A DNA stretch of 43,238 nucleotides, taken from CAYZIC01 sp964478335. Lineage in GTDB: Bacteria > Verrucomicrobiota > Kiritimatiellia > RFP12 > DVOR01. The stretch lies in contig CAYZIC010000013.1 of assembly GCA_964478335.1 (NCBI GenBank), positions 1-43,238 of the forward strand. The letters run 5' to 3'. This document shows, piece by piece, positions 25,148-33,438 of the stretch; positions within the stretch are counted from its first letter, which is position 1, and each line of letters starts with the position of its first letter. The position numbers and the translations under genes are program-made. The notes under the pieces are model-generated. The model was not told the origin of the DNA and ran no database searches. It saw only the letters and a list, made by a program, of their open reading frames with translations.

Positions 25148-25870
25148 ATGAAGCCATTAACTGAAGAACAAATCACCGCCGAGATGGATCTCCTCCGCGA
25201 CCAATACACCAACTACGTCACCCAAGCCGGCCAAGCTCCCTCCGAGGAAGAATTGCGCAGCTGGTGCATTGACAATTTGATCGAGCGCACCATCATCGCC
25301 GAAGCTGCCGAAGCCGATGGCATCACCCCCGAAGAATGGATCGCCAAGATCGCAACCGTCGAGCCGATCTCGGTCGACCAGGCGAGGGCGTTCTTTAAGG
25401 CACATGCGGATGTCTTTATCAATCCTGAGCGCGTGCATGCCCAGCATATCGTCCTGCACAACCAATCCCACGAAGGTGCCGACGCTACCACTGCGCTGCT
25501 CAATCTGCGCACCAAAATCCTCGCAGGCGACCTCTCCTGGGAGGATGCCGTCGCCCAAACATCCGAATGCCAAAACCAGTCAGATTTGGGGGTTTTTGTG
25601 CGTGGCCAGATGGTCGAATCCTTTGAAGATGCCGCCTTTGCCTTGGCAGAGGGCGCCATCTCCGATGTCGTCGAAACCCAATTCGGCTGGCATCTCATCC
25701 GCGTCATTGCCCACCTACCCGAAGAGCCCGCACTCTTTGAAGAGGCCAAAGACAGCATCATCAATCACCTCGAGCAAGAAGCTCAGCAAGCCCAAATCGA
25801 GGCGGCTCTCGATCCCAAAATTGACGCCGCCAGACAATCCCTCGGCATGCCACCCCGCGAAAAGAAGTAA
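25148..25870 (+). CDS. Parvulin-type peptidyl-prolyl isomerase, cytoplasmic
   Basis: A 240-residue protein with a helical N-terminal part (1-90) and a rotamase domain at about 93-190. The domain contains VHAQHIVLHNQ, a SDLGVFVRGQMVESFEDAAF block and the closing TQFGWHLIRV strand typical of parvulins. A charged tail follows. No signal peptide or membrane segment is seen, unlike PrsA or SurA, so it is probably cytoplasmic and resembles NifM-like parvulins. It is embedded in the leuA unit with 3-bp and 5-bp gaps on either side. Its clients are unknown. Confidence 0.85.
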   Translation: MKPLTEEQITAEMDLLRDQYTNYVTQAGQAPSEEELRSWCIDNLIERTIIAEAAEADGITPEEWIAKIATVEPISVDQARAFFKAHADVFINPERVHAQHIVLHNQSHEGADATTALLNLRTKILAGDLSWEDAVAQTSECQNQSDLGVFVRGQMVESFEDAAFALAEGAISDVVETQFGWHLIRVIAHLPEEPALFEEAKDSIINHLEQEAQQAQIEAALDPKIDAARQSLGMPPREKK

Positions 25871-25875
25871 TCACT

Positions 25876-26766
25876 ATGGATAGAAGACCCTCATTAGCCA
25901 AACCCCAAACCGTCGTCGTGCCTCGTATGTGGCATGGCCAGACGCTCCAACTCTTTTTGGCCGATCGCCTCAAGCTCTCCAAGCGCCAAGCCAAGTCGAT
26001 GATCGACGCGCGTGTCGTTTGGGTCAATCGCAAGCTCACTTGGATGGCTCAGCATAATCTCTCTGCCGGCGATCAAGTCACCTTCTCCGTCACACCGGGC
26101 ACCGGTGCCAAGGACAAGCAAGACCGCCCCGCTGAGAAATCCCACATTCGCATCTTGTGGCAAGACGACTACTACATCTTTGCCGACAAGCCCGCTGGCA
26201 TGCTCACTCAGGGCAATGACAGCCTCGAATCGCGCCTCCAGGTCCAAGAGGCAAACCCCTCCATTGCAGCCGTGCACCGTCTTGACCGCGATACCTCTGG
26301 CATCTTGCTCATCGCCAAAAACAAAGAAGCCCGCGATGCCGCCGTGGCGATCTTTAAGACCCGCCGTGTCAAAAAAGTCTACCAAGCCATCTGCCTAGGG
26401 CAAGTCGAGCAGCACGTCTCGACCGTCAATGACGAGCTCGATGGCGAAAAGGCAATCACCCACTTTAGCCGCATGCAGAGCAATCGCGATGTGACATTCC
26501 TCAAATTGCGCATCGAGACCGGCCGTACCCACCAGATCCGCCGCCACCTCTCGAGCATTCGTCACCCCATCCTTGGCGATAACCAATACGGCATGAAAAA
26601 GACCTTTGACCCACGCATTCAGTCGGTCACCCGTCAAATGCTTCATGCCTTGGAAATCGAATTGCCTCACCCCATTATCATGGGGCAATCCATTAAAGCA
26701 CACAGCCCCCTGCCTGCGGACTTCCGCGCAGCACTTAAGCTATTCGGCTTGACTAAACGCCGCTAA
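25876..26766 (+). CDS. RluA-family pseudouridine synthase
   Basis: Isomerises uridine to pseudouridine in rRNA or tRNA. The 296-residue product has an N-terminal S4-like RNA-binding region (about 15-75, QTLQLFLADRLKLSKRQAKS) and the RluA catalytic domain from about 90. The active-site Asp is near 137 in VHRLDRDTSGILLIAKN, with the later GRTHQIRRHLSSIRHPILGD block. RluA, RluC and RluD subgroups differ in target and I cannot assign one. It starts 5 bp after the parvulin stop and is likely the last gene of the leuA transcript. Confidence 0.92.
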   Translation: MDRRPSLAKPQTVVVPRMWHGQTLQLFLADRLKLSKRQAKSMIDARVVWVNRKLTWMAQHNLSAGDQVTFSVTPGTGAKDKQDRPAEKSHIRILWQDDYYIFADKPAGMLTQGNDSLESRLQVQEANPSIAAVHRLDRDTSGILLIAKNKEARDAAVAIFKTRRVKKVYQAICLGQVEQHVSTVNDELDGEKAITHFSRMQSNRDVTFLKLRIETGRTHQIRRHLSSIRHPILGDNQYGMKKTFDPRIQSVTRQMLHALEIELPHPIIMGQSIKAHSPLPADFRAALKLFGLTKRR

Positions 26767-26810
26767 AGCGCCCTCGCCGAATTGATCAGATAGAGTATAA
26801 AGGTATCACA

Positions 26811-28157
26811 ATGAGTAGTATGTTTGAATTCTGGAACGACGCCAACACCCCCCTCCACCCCGTGAGTGCGCCAGACTTTTTACCCCGTCACCGCCTCGCC
26901 GAGATGCAATTGCACCGCCTGCGCGTTACCGTGGATCGTGCCTACAACAACGTCCCCCTCACCCGTCAGCGCATGGATGAGGCTGGTATCAAGCCCCAAG
27001 ACATCCAGTCGTTGGCCGACATTGCTAAGCTCCCCTTTACCTATAAGAAAGACCTCCGCGACACCTATCCAGACGGCCTCTTTGCCAGCTCCATGGGCGA
27101 CATCGTCCGCCTCCACGCCTCCAGTGGTACCACTGGCAAGCCTATCGTTGTCGCCTATACCCAAAATGACCTCAAAGTCTGGGACAACGTCGTCGCCCGC
27201 GCCCTCGCAGCTGCCGGCATTCGCAAAGGTGACATCCTCCAAAATGGCTACGGCTACGGCCTCTTTACTGGTGGGTTGGGCGTCCATGGCGGCGCTGAAA
27301 CCATGGGGTGCACCGTTATCCCTATTGGCGGGGGCAATACCGAGCGACAGATTATGTTTCTTAAGGACTTCGGCGTGACCGCGATCACCGCGACCCCCAG
27401 CTACTTTTTGCACATCCTCGAAGAAGCCCACAAGCGCGGCCTCGACCCCAAAAAGGACTTCAAGCTCCGCGTCGGCGTCTTTGGTGCCGAGCCCTGGACA
27501 GAAGAGATGCGCAAGCGCATTGAGGCGCTTAGTGGCATCCATGCCAGCGACATCTATGGTCTCTCCGAAATCGTCGGGCCTGGCGTGGCTACCGAGTGCC
27601 ATTGCCAAGACGGCCTGCACATCTTTGAGGATCACTTCTACCCCGAAATCATCGACCCCGACACCGGCGCAGTCTTGCCCGATGGCGAAGTTGGCGAATT
27701 GGTGCTCACCACCTTGAGCAAAGAAGCCATGCCCATGATCCGCTACCGCACCCGCGACCTCTCCCAGCTCGTCTCAGAGCCCTGCGCCTGCGGCCGCACC
27801 CTTCGTCGCCTCAAGCGCATCAGCTCGCGTAGCGACGACATGCTCATCATTCGTGGCGTCAACCTCTTCCCCTCGCAGATCGAGACCGCCCTGCTCAAGA
27901 TTGACGGCACCTTGCCAAACTATCTGATCGAAGTTGACCGCGTCAAAGACCAAGACATCATCGAGGTCAAAGTCGAGGTCGCCCCACAATTCTTTACCGA
28001 CTCGGTCAAAGGCCTCGAAGCCCTCCACCGCAAAGCCGTCCTCTCCATCCAGGAGATCACCGGCCTACACATCCCTGTCAAACTGGTCGAGCCAAACACG
28101 CTCCCTCGCAGCGAAGGCAAGAGCAAGCGCGTCATCGACCACCGCAAAAAAGCGTAA
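26811..28157 (+). CDS. paaK: Phenylacetate-CoA ligase (first copy)
   Basis: An AMP-forming aryl-CoA ligase of 448 residues. The adenylate-binding loop SSGTTGKPIVVAYT is at about 104-117. GYGYGLFTGG, the IYGLSEIVGPGVATEC block and the C-terminal RSDDMLIIRGVNLFPSQIE hinge all fit PaaK. In anaerobes PaaK paralogues beside an ACT-domain protein often accompany indolepyruvate:ferredoxin oxidoreductase, activating arylacetates from aromatic amino acid fermentation. No oxidoreductase genes are in this window. An R-M pair begins 8 bp after its stop, separating it from the ACT gene. Confidence 0.9.
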   Translation: MSSMFEFWNDANTPLHPVSAPDFLPRHRLAEMQLHRLRVTVDRAYNNVPLTRQRMDEAGIKPQDIQSLADIAKLPFTYKKDLRDTYPDGLFASSMGDIVRLHASSGTTGKPIVVAYTQNDLKVWDNVVARALAAAGIRKGDILQNGYGYGLFTGGLGVHGGAETMGCTVIPIGGGNTERQIMFLKDFGVTAITATPSYFLHILEEAHKRGLDPKKDFKLRVGVFGAEPWTEEMRKRIEALSGIHASDIYGLSEIVGPGVATECHCQDGLHIFEDHFYPEIIDPDTGAVLPDGEVGELVLTTLSKEAMPMIRYRTRDLSQLVSEPCACGRTLRRLKRISSRSDDMLIIRGVNLFPSQIETALLKIDGTLPNYLIEVDRVKDQDIIEVKVEVAPQFFTDSVKGLEALHRKAVLSIQEITGLHIPVKLVEPNTLPRSEGKSKRVIDHRKKA

Positions 28158-28165
28158 AGACTGCC

Positions 28166-29185
28166 ATGAACTTTGACTACATCGATTTGTTTTGTGGCGT
28201 TGGTGGCTTTCGGTATGCAATGGAAGCGGCATTGTCGGCTGTAAGTGCGACTGGTAACTGTCGACTTTCCTCCGATATTGATAAGAATTGCCAAAGAGTT
28301 TACGCACAAAACTTTGGCGAGACCCCTGTCGGGGATATCACAAAAGTTGCCCCGTCTTCGCTTGCTGATTTTGATGTGTTGTTGGCAGGGTTTCCTTGTC
28401 AGCCGTTTAGTATTATGGGACAGATGAAAGGCTTTGCTGATATGCGAGGAACTTTGTTCTTTAATATCGCAGAAATTCTTGCAGCAAAGAAACCTCGCGC
28501 ATTTGTATTGGAGAACGTCAAGCTTCTTAAGGGGCATAATCAAGGTAAGACTCTTGCTCGAATCATGGAGGTTTTAAGAGAGTTAGGATACTATGCAGAC
28601 TATCGTATCTATAATGCGCTTGACTTTGGATTGCCGCAAAAGAGAGAGCGCATCTTTATTGTGGGTTTTAGAGAGCCTGCTGTTTTTAAGTGGCCTGTTG
28701 GTAAAAAAGACCCTCCGCAACTTAGCCATGTATTAGAAAAAGATGTTGACTCTTTTTATCAAGTATCGCCACGTATCTATGAAAAGCGTAAACAGCAAGT
28801 TGCGAGTTTAAATGGTAATTATCCAAGGCCTGGTATTTGGCATGAGAATAAAGCTGGACACGTAAGTGTCTACCCATATTCTTGTGCATTGAGAGCTGGG
28901 TCATCATATAACTACTTACTTGTAGATGGCGAGCGTCGTTTGACGGGAAGAGAAATGTTTCGTTTGCAGGGTTTCCCAGATTCCTGTGTGGTTGATCCAT
29001 CTTATACAACTGCACGACATCAAGCAGGGAATAGTTTGCCTGTTCCAGTTGCGACCGCTGTGATCACAAATGTCTTGAAAATGTTAAGCAAGAGTCAATC
29101 AGCGCAAGCTCAGTCGAATTACTACTCAATTGATGGGCAGCTTTGCTTTTTCGAAACGGAGGATCAGTATGACATCAATCAATGA
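28166..29185 (+). CDS. DNA (cytosine-5) methyltransferase of type II R-M system 2
   Basis: A compact 339-residue C5-methylase. Motif I is YIDLFCGVGGFRYAM at the N-terminus, and motif IV AGFPCQPFSIMGQ has catalytic Cys near 78. Motif VI is FVLENVKLLKGH and motif VIII is LPQKRERIFIVGF. A short target-recognition stretch follows (about 200-270), then RLTGREMFRLQGFPDSC and motif X AGNSLPVPVA. Codon use is visibly AT-richer than in the flanking paaK and ACT genes, consistent with recent acquisition. The last 17 bp overlap the endonuclease gene. No Shine-Dalgarno is obvious. The target sequence is unknown. Confidence 0.94.
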   Translation: MNFDYIDLFCGVGGFRYAMEAALSAVSATGNCRLSSDIDKNCQRVYAQNFGETPVGDITKVAPSSLADFDVLLAGFPCQPFSIMGQMKGFADMRGTLFFNIAEILAAKKPRAFVLENVKLLKGHNQGKTLARIMEVLRELGYYADYRIYNALDFGLPQKRERIFIVGFREPAVFKWPVGKKDPPQLSHVLEKDVDSFYQVSPRIYEKRKQQVASLNGNYPRPGIWHENKAGHVSVYPYSCALRAGSSYNYLLVDGERRLTGREMFRLQGFPDSCVVDPSYTTARHQAGNSLPVPVATAVITNVLKMLSKSQSAQAQSNYYSIDGQLCFFETEDQYDINQ

Positions 29186-29939
29186 GGTAAGCGTATCGCC
29201 CAAGCTTAAGCGAGTAAACAAGTATAAGCCCCCATACCCATTAAGTAAATTTCCAAAAGATTTCGTGATGGCATTTGGTAAGGCTATGATTGCCAAATTG
29301 GCCACTCGCTCTGTTCCAACTTTTGAAGGTGCCGAATGGGAAGAGGTCTTTGCGCAATGCATTCATGCCCAATGGCATCCTTCTAATGTTGGACTTGATG
29401 ATGTGGTTTTTGAGCAGACTGCATGGAGCGCAAAGACCATTAAGAATAAGAAGCCGTACAACGCAAAGACTATCCGATTGATATGTGGTAGAAATTCCCC
29501 TATTTACTCTTTTGGAGATGTGCAGATCACGAATCAAGATCCAGATGACCTCGGGCGTAAAGTTTTGGAAATTTGGAATGAGCGCATCTCAGAGGTTCAA
29601 AAGCAGTTTAAGTATCTTCGCACGATTGTTTTGATTAAAGGGGAAGACCTCCTCGAGTTTGCGATCTTCGAAAAGGAAACGCTGCCAATTGCTATTGATG
29701 ACTACACATGGCAATGGAATGAGAAAAACAATTTGGAGGGGCTTGATCGTATGACACGCAAGCATTGCTTTACTTGGCAACCGCATGGCTCACAGTTTAC
29801 AATGGTTGTCGATGTCCCTCAAGATAAACTTTGTATACGCATTAAGAACCCACGAAAAATCTCGGAAGAAGAGGTGTTGACCTCTTTGGACTTTGATGAG
29901 TCATGGGTTGAAGTCGTTAATCCGAATGAACAGAATTAA
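29169..29939 (+). CDS. Probable type II restriction endonuclease 2
   Basis: A 256-residue protein whose gene overlaps the end of a C5-methyltransferase gene, the usual layout of a type II pair. The start is set by GGAGG (29158-29162), 6 nt before ATG 29169. A possible nuclease core is LDDVVFEQTAWSAK, with Asp near 78, Glu82 and Lys near 89, resembling D...xK sites in which the middle acidic residue is replaced. This reading is tentative. Nuclease function rests mainly on context. Like its partner gene it is AT-rich. It ends 13 bp before the ACT-domain gene. Confidence 0.75.
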   Translation: MTSINEVSVSPKLKRVNKYKPPYPLSKFPKDFVMAFGKAMIAKLATRSVPTFEGAEWEEVFAQCIHAQWHPSNVGLDDVVFEQTAWSAKTIKNKKPYNAKTIRLICGRNSPIYSFGDVQITNQDPDDLGRKVLEIWNERISEVQKQFKYLRTIVLIKGEDLLEFAIFEKETLPIAIDDYTWQWNEKNNLEGLDRMTRKHCFTWQPHGSQFTMVVDVPQDKLCIRIKNPRKISEEEVLTSLDFDESWVEVVNPNEQN

Positions 29940-29952
29940 ATAAGAGGTTATT

Positions 29953-30387
29953 ATGAAAATCAGTCAAATCTCGCTCTTCTTAGAAAACAAACCCGGCCAC
30001 TTGAGCGCCATTTGCCGCACCTTGGCAGATGCCCAAGTCAATATCCGCAACCTCTCTCTCGCTGACACCCAGCAATTTGGGATTGTGCGCTTGATCGTTG
30101 AAGAGGTCGAAGCCGCCGTCGCCGCCCTTGAAAAGGCCGGCCACATCGTCAACGTTCGCCCCGTCACCGCTGTTAGTGTCGCCGACAAAGCCGGTGGCAT
30201 CGCTGCCATCCTTGACGTCTTGGCCAAAGACCCCTCCATCAATGTTGAGTATATGTATGCCTTTACTGGCTTACACGAAATCCACGAAGCTGTCTTGATC
30301 TTTAGATTTGACGATCAAGACAAGGGCGAAAAGCTCCTCGCAGATGCCGGCTTGCCTATCTTGACCTTTGAACACCTCTTTAAGTAG
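29953..30387 (+). CDS. Tandem ACT-domain protein
   Basis: A 144-residue protein made of two ACT-like ligand-binding domains, about 1-70 (MKISQISLFLENKPGHLSAI) and 72-144. The first begins with the classic ENKPG-H turn, where amino acids usually bind. No catalytic domain is attached. Such proteins are commonly encoded beside paaK and indolepyruvate oxidoreductase genes and are presumed to sense aromatic amino acids or regulate the ligase. Here it lies 12 bp before the second paaK, and was probably next to the first paaK before the R-M pair entered. Confidence 0.88.
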   Translation: MKISQISLFLENKPGHLSAICRTLADAQVNIRNLSLADTQQFGIVRLIVEEVEAAVAALEKAGHIVNVRPVTAVSVADKAGGIAAILDVLAKDPSINVEYMYAFTGLHEIHEAVLIFRFDDQDKGEKLLADAGLPILTFEHLFK

Positions 30388-30399
30388 TAAGGCCACCCC

Positions 30400-31722
30400 A
30401 TGTCACAACCAGTCATTGACGGGGGCATCCTGCACCCCGAAATCGAGTGCATGCCTCGCGAAAACCTCGCAGCCATCCAGCTCGACCGCCTCCAAAAACA
30501 AGTCGCCCACGTCGCCAAAGTCCCCTTTTACGCCAAGAAATTCGCCGAGATGGGCATCTCCCCTAGCGACATCAAGACGCTCGACGACATTCGCAAGCTC
30601 CCCTTCACCACTAAGGCTGACCTCCGCGAGGGCTATCCCCTCGGATTCCTCGCCTGTGGCAAAGACAAGATTGTCCGTTATCATGGATCCAGCGGTACGA
30701 CTGGCAAACCCACCTTTGTCGCCTACACCCAGCAAGACCTCGATATCTGGACCGACTGCGTCGCGCGTTTCCTCGTCGCCTGCGGCATGAAGCCCGGACA
30801 AGCCGTCCAAGTTTCATTTGGCTATGGCCTCTTTACTGGTGGCTTTGGCCTCCACTACGGCATCGAACGCGTCGGCGCCGGTGTCATTCCCGTCTCCAGT
30901 GGCAACACCGACAAGCAGCTCATGATCATGCAAGACATGGGCGTCGAGGGCCTCATCTGCACCCCCAGCTACGCCATCAAGCTCATGGAATCCATCCAAG
31001 AGCGCGGCATTCGCAACAATATCAAGCTTAAGTATGCCCAATTTGGCGGCGAACCCTGGACCGAAGAGATGCGTACCCACCTCGAGGCTGGCCTTGGCTT
31101 CCCCTGCTTTAACAACTACGGCCTCTCCGAAGTCATCGGCCCTGGCGTCGCAGGCGAATGCGCCTACCGCACCGGCATGCACATCCAAGAAGACAACTTC
31201 ATCGTCGAAGTCATCGACCCAGTCACCCTTGAGCCTGTCCCAGACGGCCAAGAGGGCGAGCTCGTCTTCACCGCCATTACCAAAGACGCCATGCCGCTGT
31301 TGCGCTATCGCACCCGCGACATCGCCTCCATCACCCGCGAAGTCTGTCCCTGCGGCCGTACTACAGCCCGCATGACCCGCGTCGTCGGCCGTAGCGATGA
31401 TATGCTCGTCTTGCGTGGTGTCAACGTCTACCCCACCCAAATCGAAGAGGCCCTCCTCAAAGTCGAAGGCGTCACCCCCAACTACATCATCGAGGTTGAT
31501 CGCCCAAGCGCCCTCGACCAAGTCGTCGTCCACGTCGAAATGCTCCCAGAAGCCTTCTCCGACAAAATGGCCGACCTCGTCGAGCTCCGCCAAAAGCTCC
31601 AACGCGCCATCCAAGCCATCACCGGCATTATGATGGATGTCGATCTCGTCTCCCCCAAGACCCTGCAACGCTTTGAAGGCAAGAGCAAGCACGTCATCGA
31701 CCACCGCAAGCTCAGAGACTAG
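30400..31722 (+). CDS. paaK: Phenylacetate-CoA ligase (second copy)
   Basis: A 440-residue paralogue of the ligase at 26811, with SSGTTGKPTFVAYT near 104, FGYGLFTGGFGLHYG, NYGLSEVIGPGVAGEC and the C-terminal RSDDMLVLRGVNVYPTQIE. Two divergent copies around one ACT gene suggest different aryl-acid substrates (for example phenylacetate and indole- or hydroxyphenylacetate), but the substrate cannot be read from sequence. It returns to the GC-rich, C-ending codon use of the first copy. A strong terminator follows. Confidence 0.9.
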   Translation: MSQPVIDGGILHPEIECMPRENLAAIQLDRLQKQVAHVAKVPFYAKKFAEMGISPSDIKTLDDIRKLPFTTKADLREGYPLGFLACGKDKIVRYHGSSGTTGKPTFVAYTQQDLDIWTDCVARFLVACGMKPGQAVQVSFGYGLFTGGFGLHYGIERVGAGVIPVSSGNTDKQLMIMQDMGVEGLICTPSYAIKLMESIQERGIRNNIKLKYAQFGGEPWTEEMRTHLEAGLGFPCFNNYGLSEVIGPGVAGECAYRTGMHIQEDNFIVEVIDPVTLEPVPDGQEGELVFTAITKDAMPLLRYRTRDIASITREVCPCGRTTARMTRVVGRSDDMLVLRGVNVYPTQIEEALLKVEGVTPNYIIEVDRPSALDQVVVHVEMLPEAFSDKMADLVELRQKLQRAIQAITGIMMDVDLVSPKTLQRFEGKSKHVIDHRKLRD

Positions 31723-31742
31723 CGGCTACGCCACGCGCCTAC

Positions 31743-31786
31743 GGCACAAGAAAAGCCCTGCTTAACCGCAGGGCTTTTCTTGTGCC
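31743..31786 (+). terminator. Terminator after second paaK
   Basis: A 19-bp stem (GGCACAAGAAAAGCCCTGC with its complement) around TTAACC, with an internal TTTT run on the 3' arm. Confidence 0.92.
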
Positions 31787-32984
31787 CCTAGAGCTCGCTA
31801 CGCTCACGCATCAAGCAGCTCGCTACGCTCCCGCTTTAGGCTTAGGACATAGACATAGGCTTAGGACAGCTCGCGATTACCGCTCGCATAGGTGGCAGCA
31901 GCTTGCGATTACCGCTCGCCAAGACATAGGGGCTTTAGGGACCTTAGGAGTGAGGCCATATTAGAGCAGGTCGCTGACGCTCACTCGCTCGCCGCATCAG
32001 GCAGTGATCAGCCGACGCGCTTCCTGCGGCGCGCTGGTTGGGTTACTTGTATAGTGATGCGTTTATTCTTAAACGCGGGCCCCTGAGCTTGCCCCCCGCC
32101 ACCGCGCTCGCTCTGCTCGAGTGCCCGATGCCTGATGCTTTAGAGCTTACAGCGGCGACGTAGTCACCCACGTCCACACCCCTGACCAGCCATCCCCAGA
32201 CTCGAGCTTCCGCACCACGCCGCTCGTCCTGTGGCCGCAGGCCTCGCCACGCTGGCTGCGCCCCCGCAGGCGCTCGAGGATTTTGGGATTTGGAGTCTGG
32301 ATTTTGGGGAGACCGCTGCAACGGCTCTGTGCAGCTTAATAAGCGGAGTATGAGGCGGTAGCCTCATCACTAGCACTAGGACTAGGACTATCAACTAGCA
32401 CTAGGCGGCGCAGCCTCCTCCGCCTTTCTGCTGGAGATAGCAGGCTGTCGGCGTTGGCGCTCGCAGGCTCGCTTGTGCTCGGTGATAGGAGCGATGGGAC
32501 TCGTCCGAGCAGGACAGCGAACTGCGTGCGATGCTTGCCTGATTGCGGCTTGGTGCCGCTTTAGAGCTCGCTCCGCAGGTGCTTACACACCCGGCGTAGC
32601 CTCATTTTGTGCTCTGGTAGACGACGTCGTCAGGGGGCACGACCCCAGCCACTCCCACGCTACACGCACCGCGGAGCGGCGGCCTCTATTAGGCCGTCTA
32701 TGAGCACCAAAAGTTTTGGTGCTTATAGATGCGCCGCTGCAATGGCTCTAAGGCCGCAGGCCGCTAGCAGGGAGTGGGGCAGCCGCCCCACCACTCTTCC
32801 TAAAACAGAATGAGGATACGCCATTAGTGAGCTTGCGAGCTCATGGCGCATCCTCCTTTGTGTCTTTTGTGGTTAAAAAACTCGTAGGCCACGCTGACTG
32901 CGGTCGCAGACCGCTCTTCCTGTAACTGACCACTGTAACTGTAACTAGGCGGCGCAGCCGCCTACACCTCCGCTTAGAAATAAA
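31787..32984. repeat. 1.2-kb mosaic repeat spacer
   Basis: No credible gene. Contains AGCTCGCTACGCTC words, repeated GGCTTAGGACA and AGCTCGCGATTACCGCTCGC words near 31850-31920, a copy of repeat B (32338-32445), the palindrome AGCACCAAAA-G-TTTTGGTGCT (32702-32722), a GTGGGGC-AGCC-GCCCCAC hairpin (about 32775-32792), and the GCGGTC-GCA-GACCGC module (near 32903). Short ORFs here are Arg/Ala-rich by-products of the palindromes. Confidence 0.8.
32812..32855. repeat. Long nested inverted repeat
   Basis: GAGGATACGCCAT (32812-32824) pairs with ATGGCGCATCCTC (32843-32855), with one mismatch. The loop holds a second stem TGAGCT-TGCG-AGCTCA. It is one of the strongest predicted hairpins in the spacer; no T-run of terminator length follows. 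Confidence 0.8.
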
Positions 32985-33216
32985 ACCAAATTGCATTTTA
33001 GGATGAGACTTTGTGAGACTCGCAAATCAATTTGGTTGAGATTTTTGGATGGGATAATGCAATGGGTGGTAAGTGTTTATGTTGTATTTTGATCGAGTTT
33101 GTGCGAGGTGTCGCTACGACAGTTTCCAAAATGGAAACTGTCGTGCAAAAGGTTTTATGAGGAGCGGTAATTAAGGCGGTTGAGACCTGCAATTGGCATC
33201 TCATTCTTGAGGTAGG
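32985..33216 (+). pseudogene. Decayed partial copy of the RhuM-family gene
   Basis: This stretch aligns colinearly with about 33525-33745 of the intact gene 500 bp downstream. Shared words include GATGAGACTTTGTG, TTTGGTTGAGATTTTTGGATG, a 35-bp block around CGACAGTTTCC...GGAAACTGTCGTG, and GGTTGAGACCTGCAATT against GGTTGAAACCTACAATT. Stops and indels prevent translation, and both gene ends are missing. It appears to be a duplication remnant or the trace of an earlier insertion. Confidence 0.85.
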
Positions 33217-33336
33217 CTATGCCCCTTAATGCCTGCTCCACGCATCCAACCATCTCGTTGTCTTGCGGGAGGCATCTCTACAGATGCTCCCCAGGCATGA
33301 TTGCTCATGAAATCGTGCTTATGGCGTTTTTTAGGC

Positions 33337-33365
33337 TTGCAGAATCCTCTATAAAAGGTTATACT
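33337..33365 (+). promoter_or_regulatory. Promoter of the RhuM-family gene
   Basis: TTGCAG (33337-33342) and TATACT (33360-33365) are 17 bp apart, about 74 bp before the ATG. Confidence 0.65.
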
Positions 33366-33438
33366 AGGCCTTATAAAAGATGGAAGTCTCCTTGATGTCT
33401 TTGCATCTACATCCCTTAAAAAGTCGGAGGAAACCTGT

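Noticed and set aside
29169..29939. Assigning a specific cut site to either R-M system
   Set aside because: Target-recognition regions of C5-methyltransferases cannot be decoded reliably by eye, and the nucleases are not close to any I can name.
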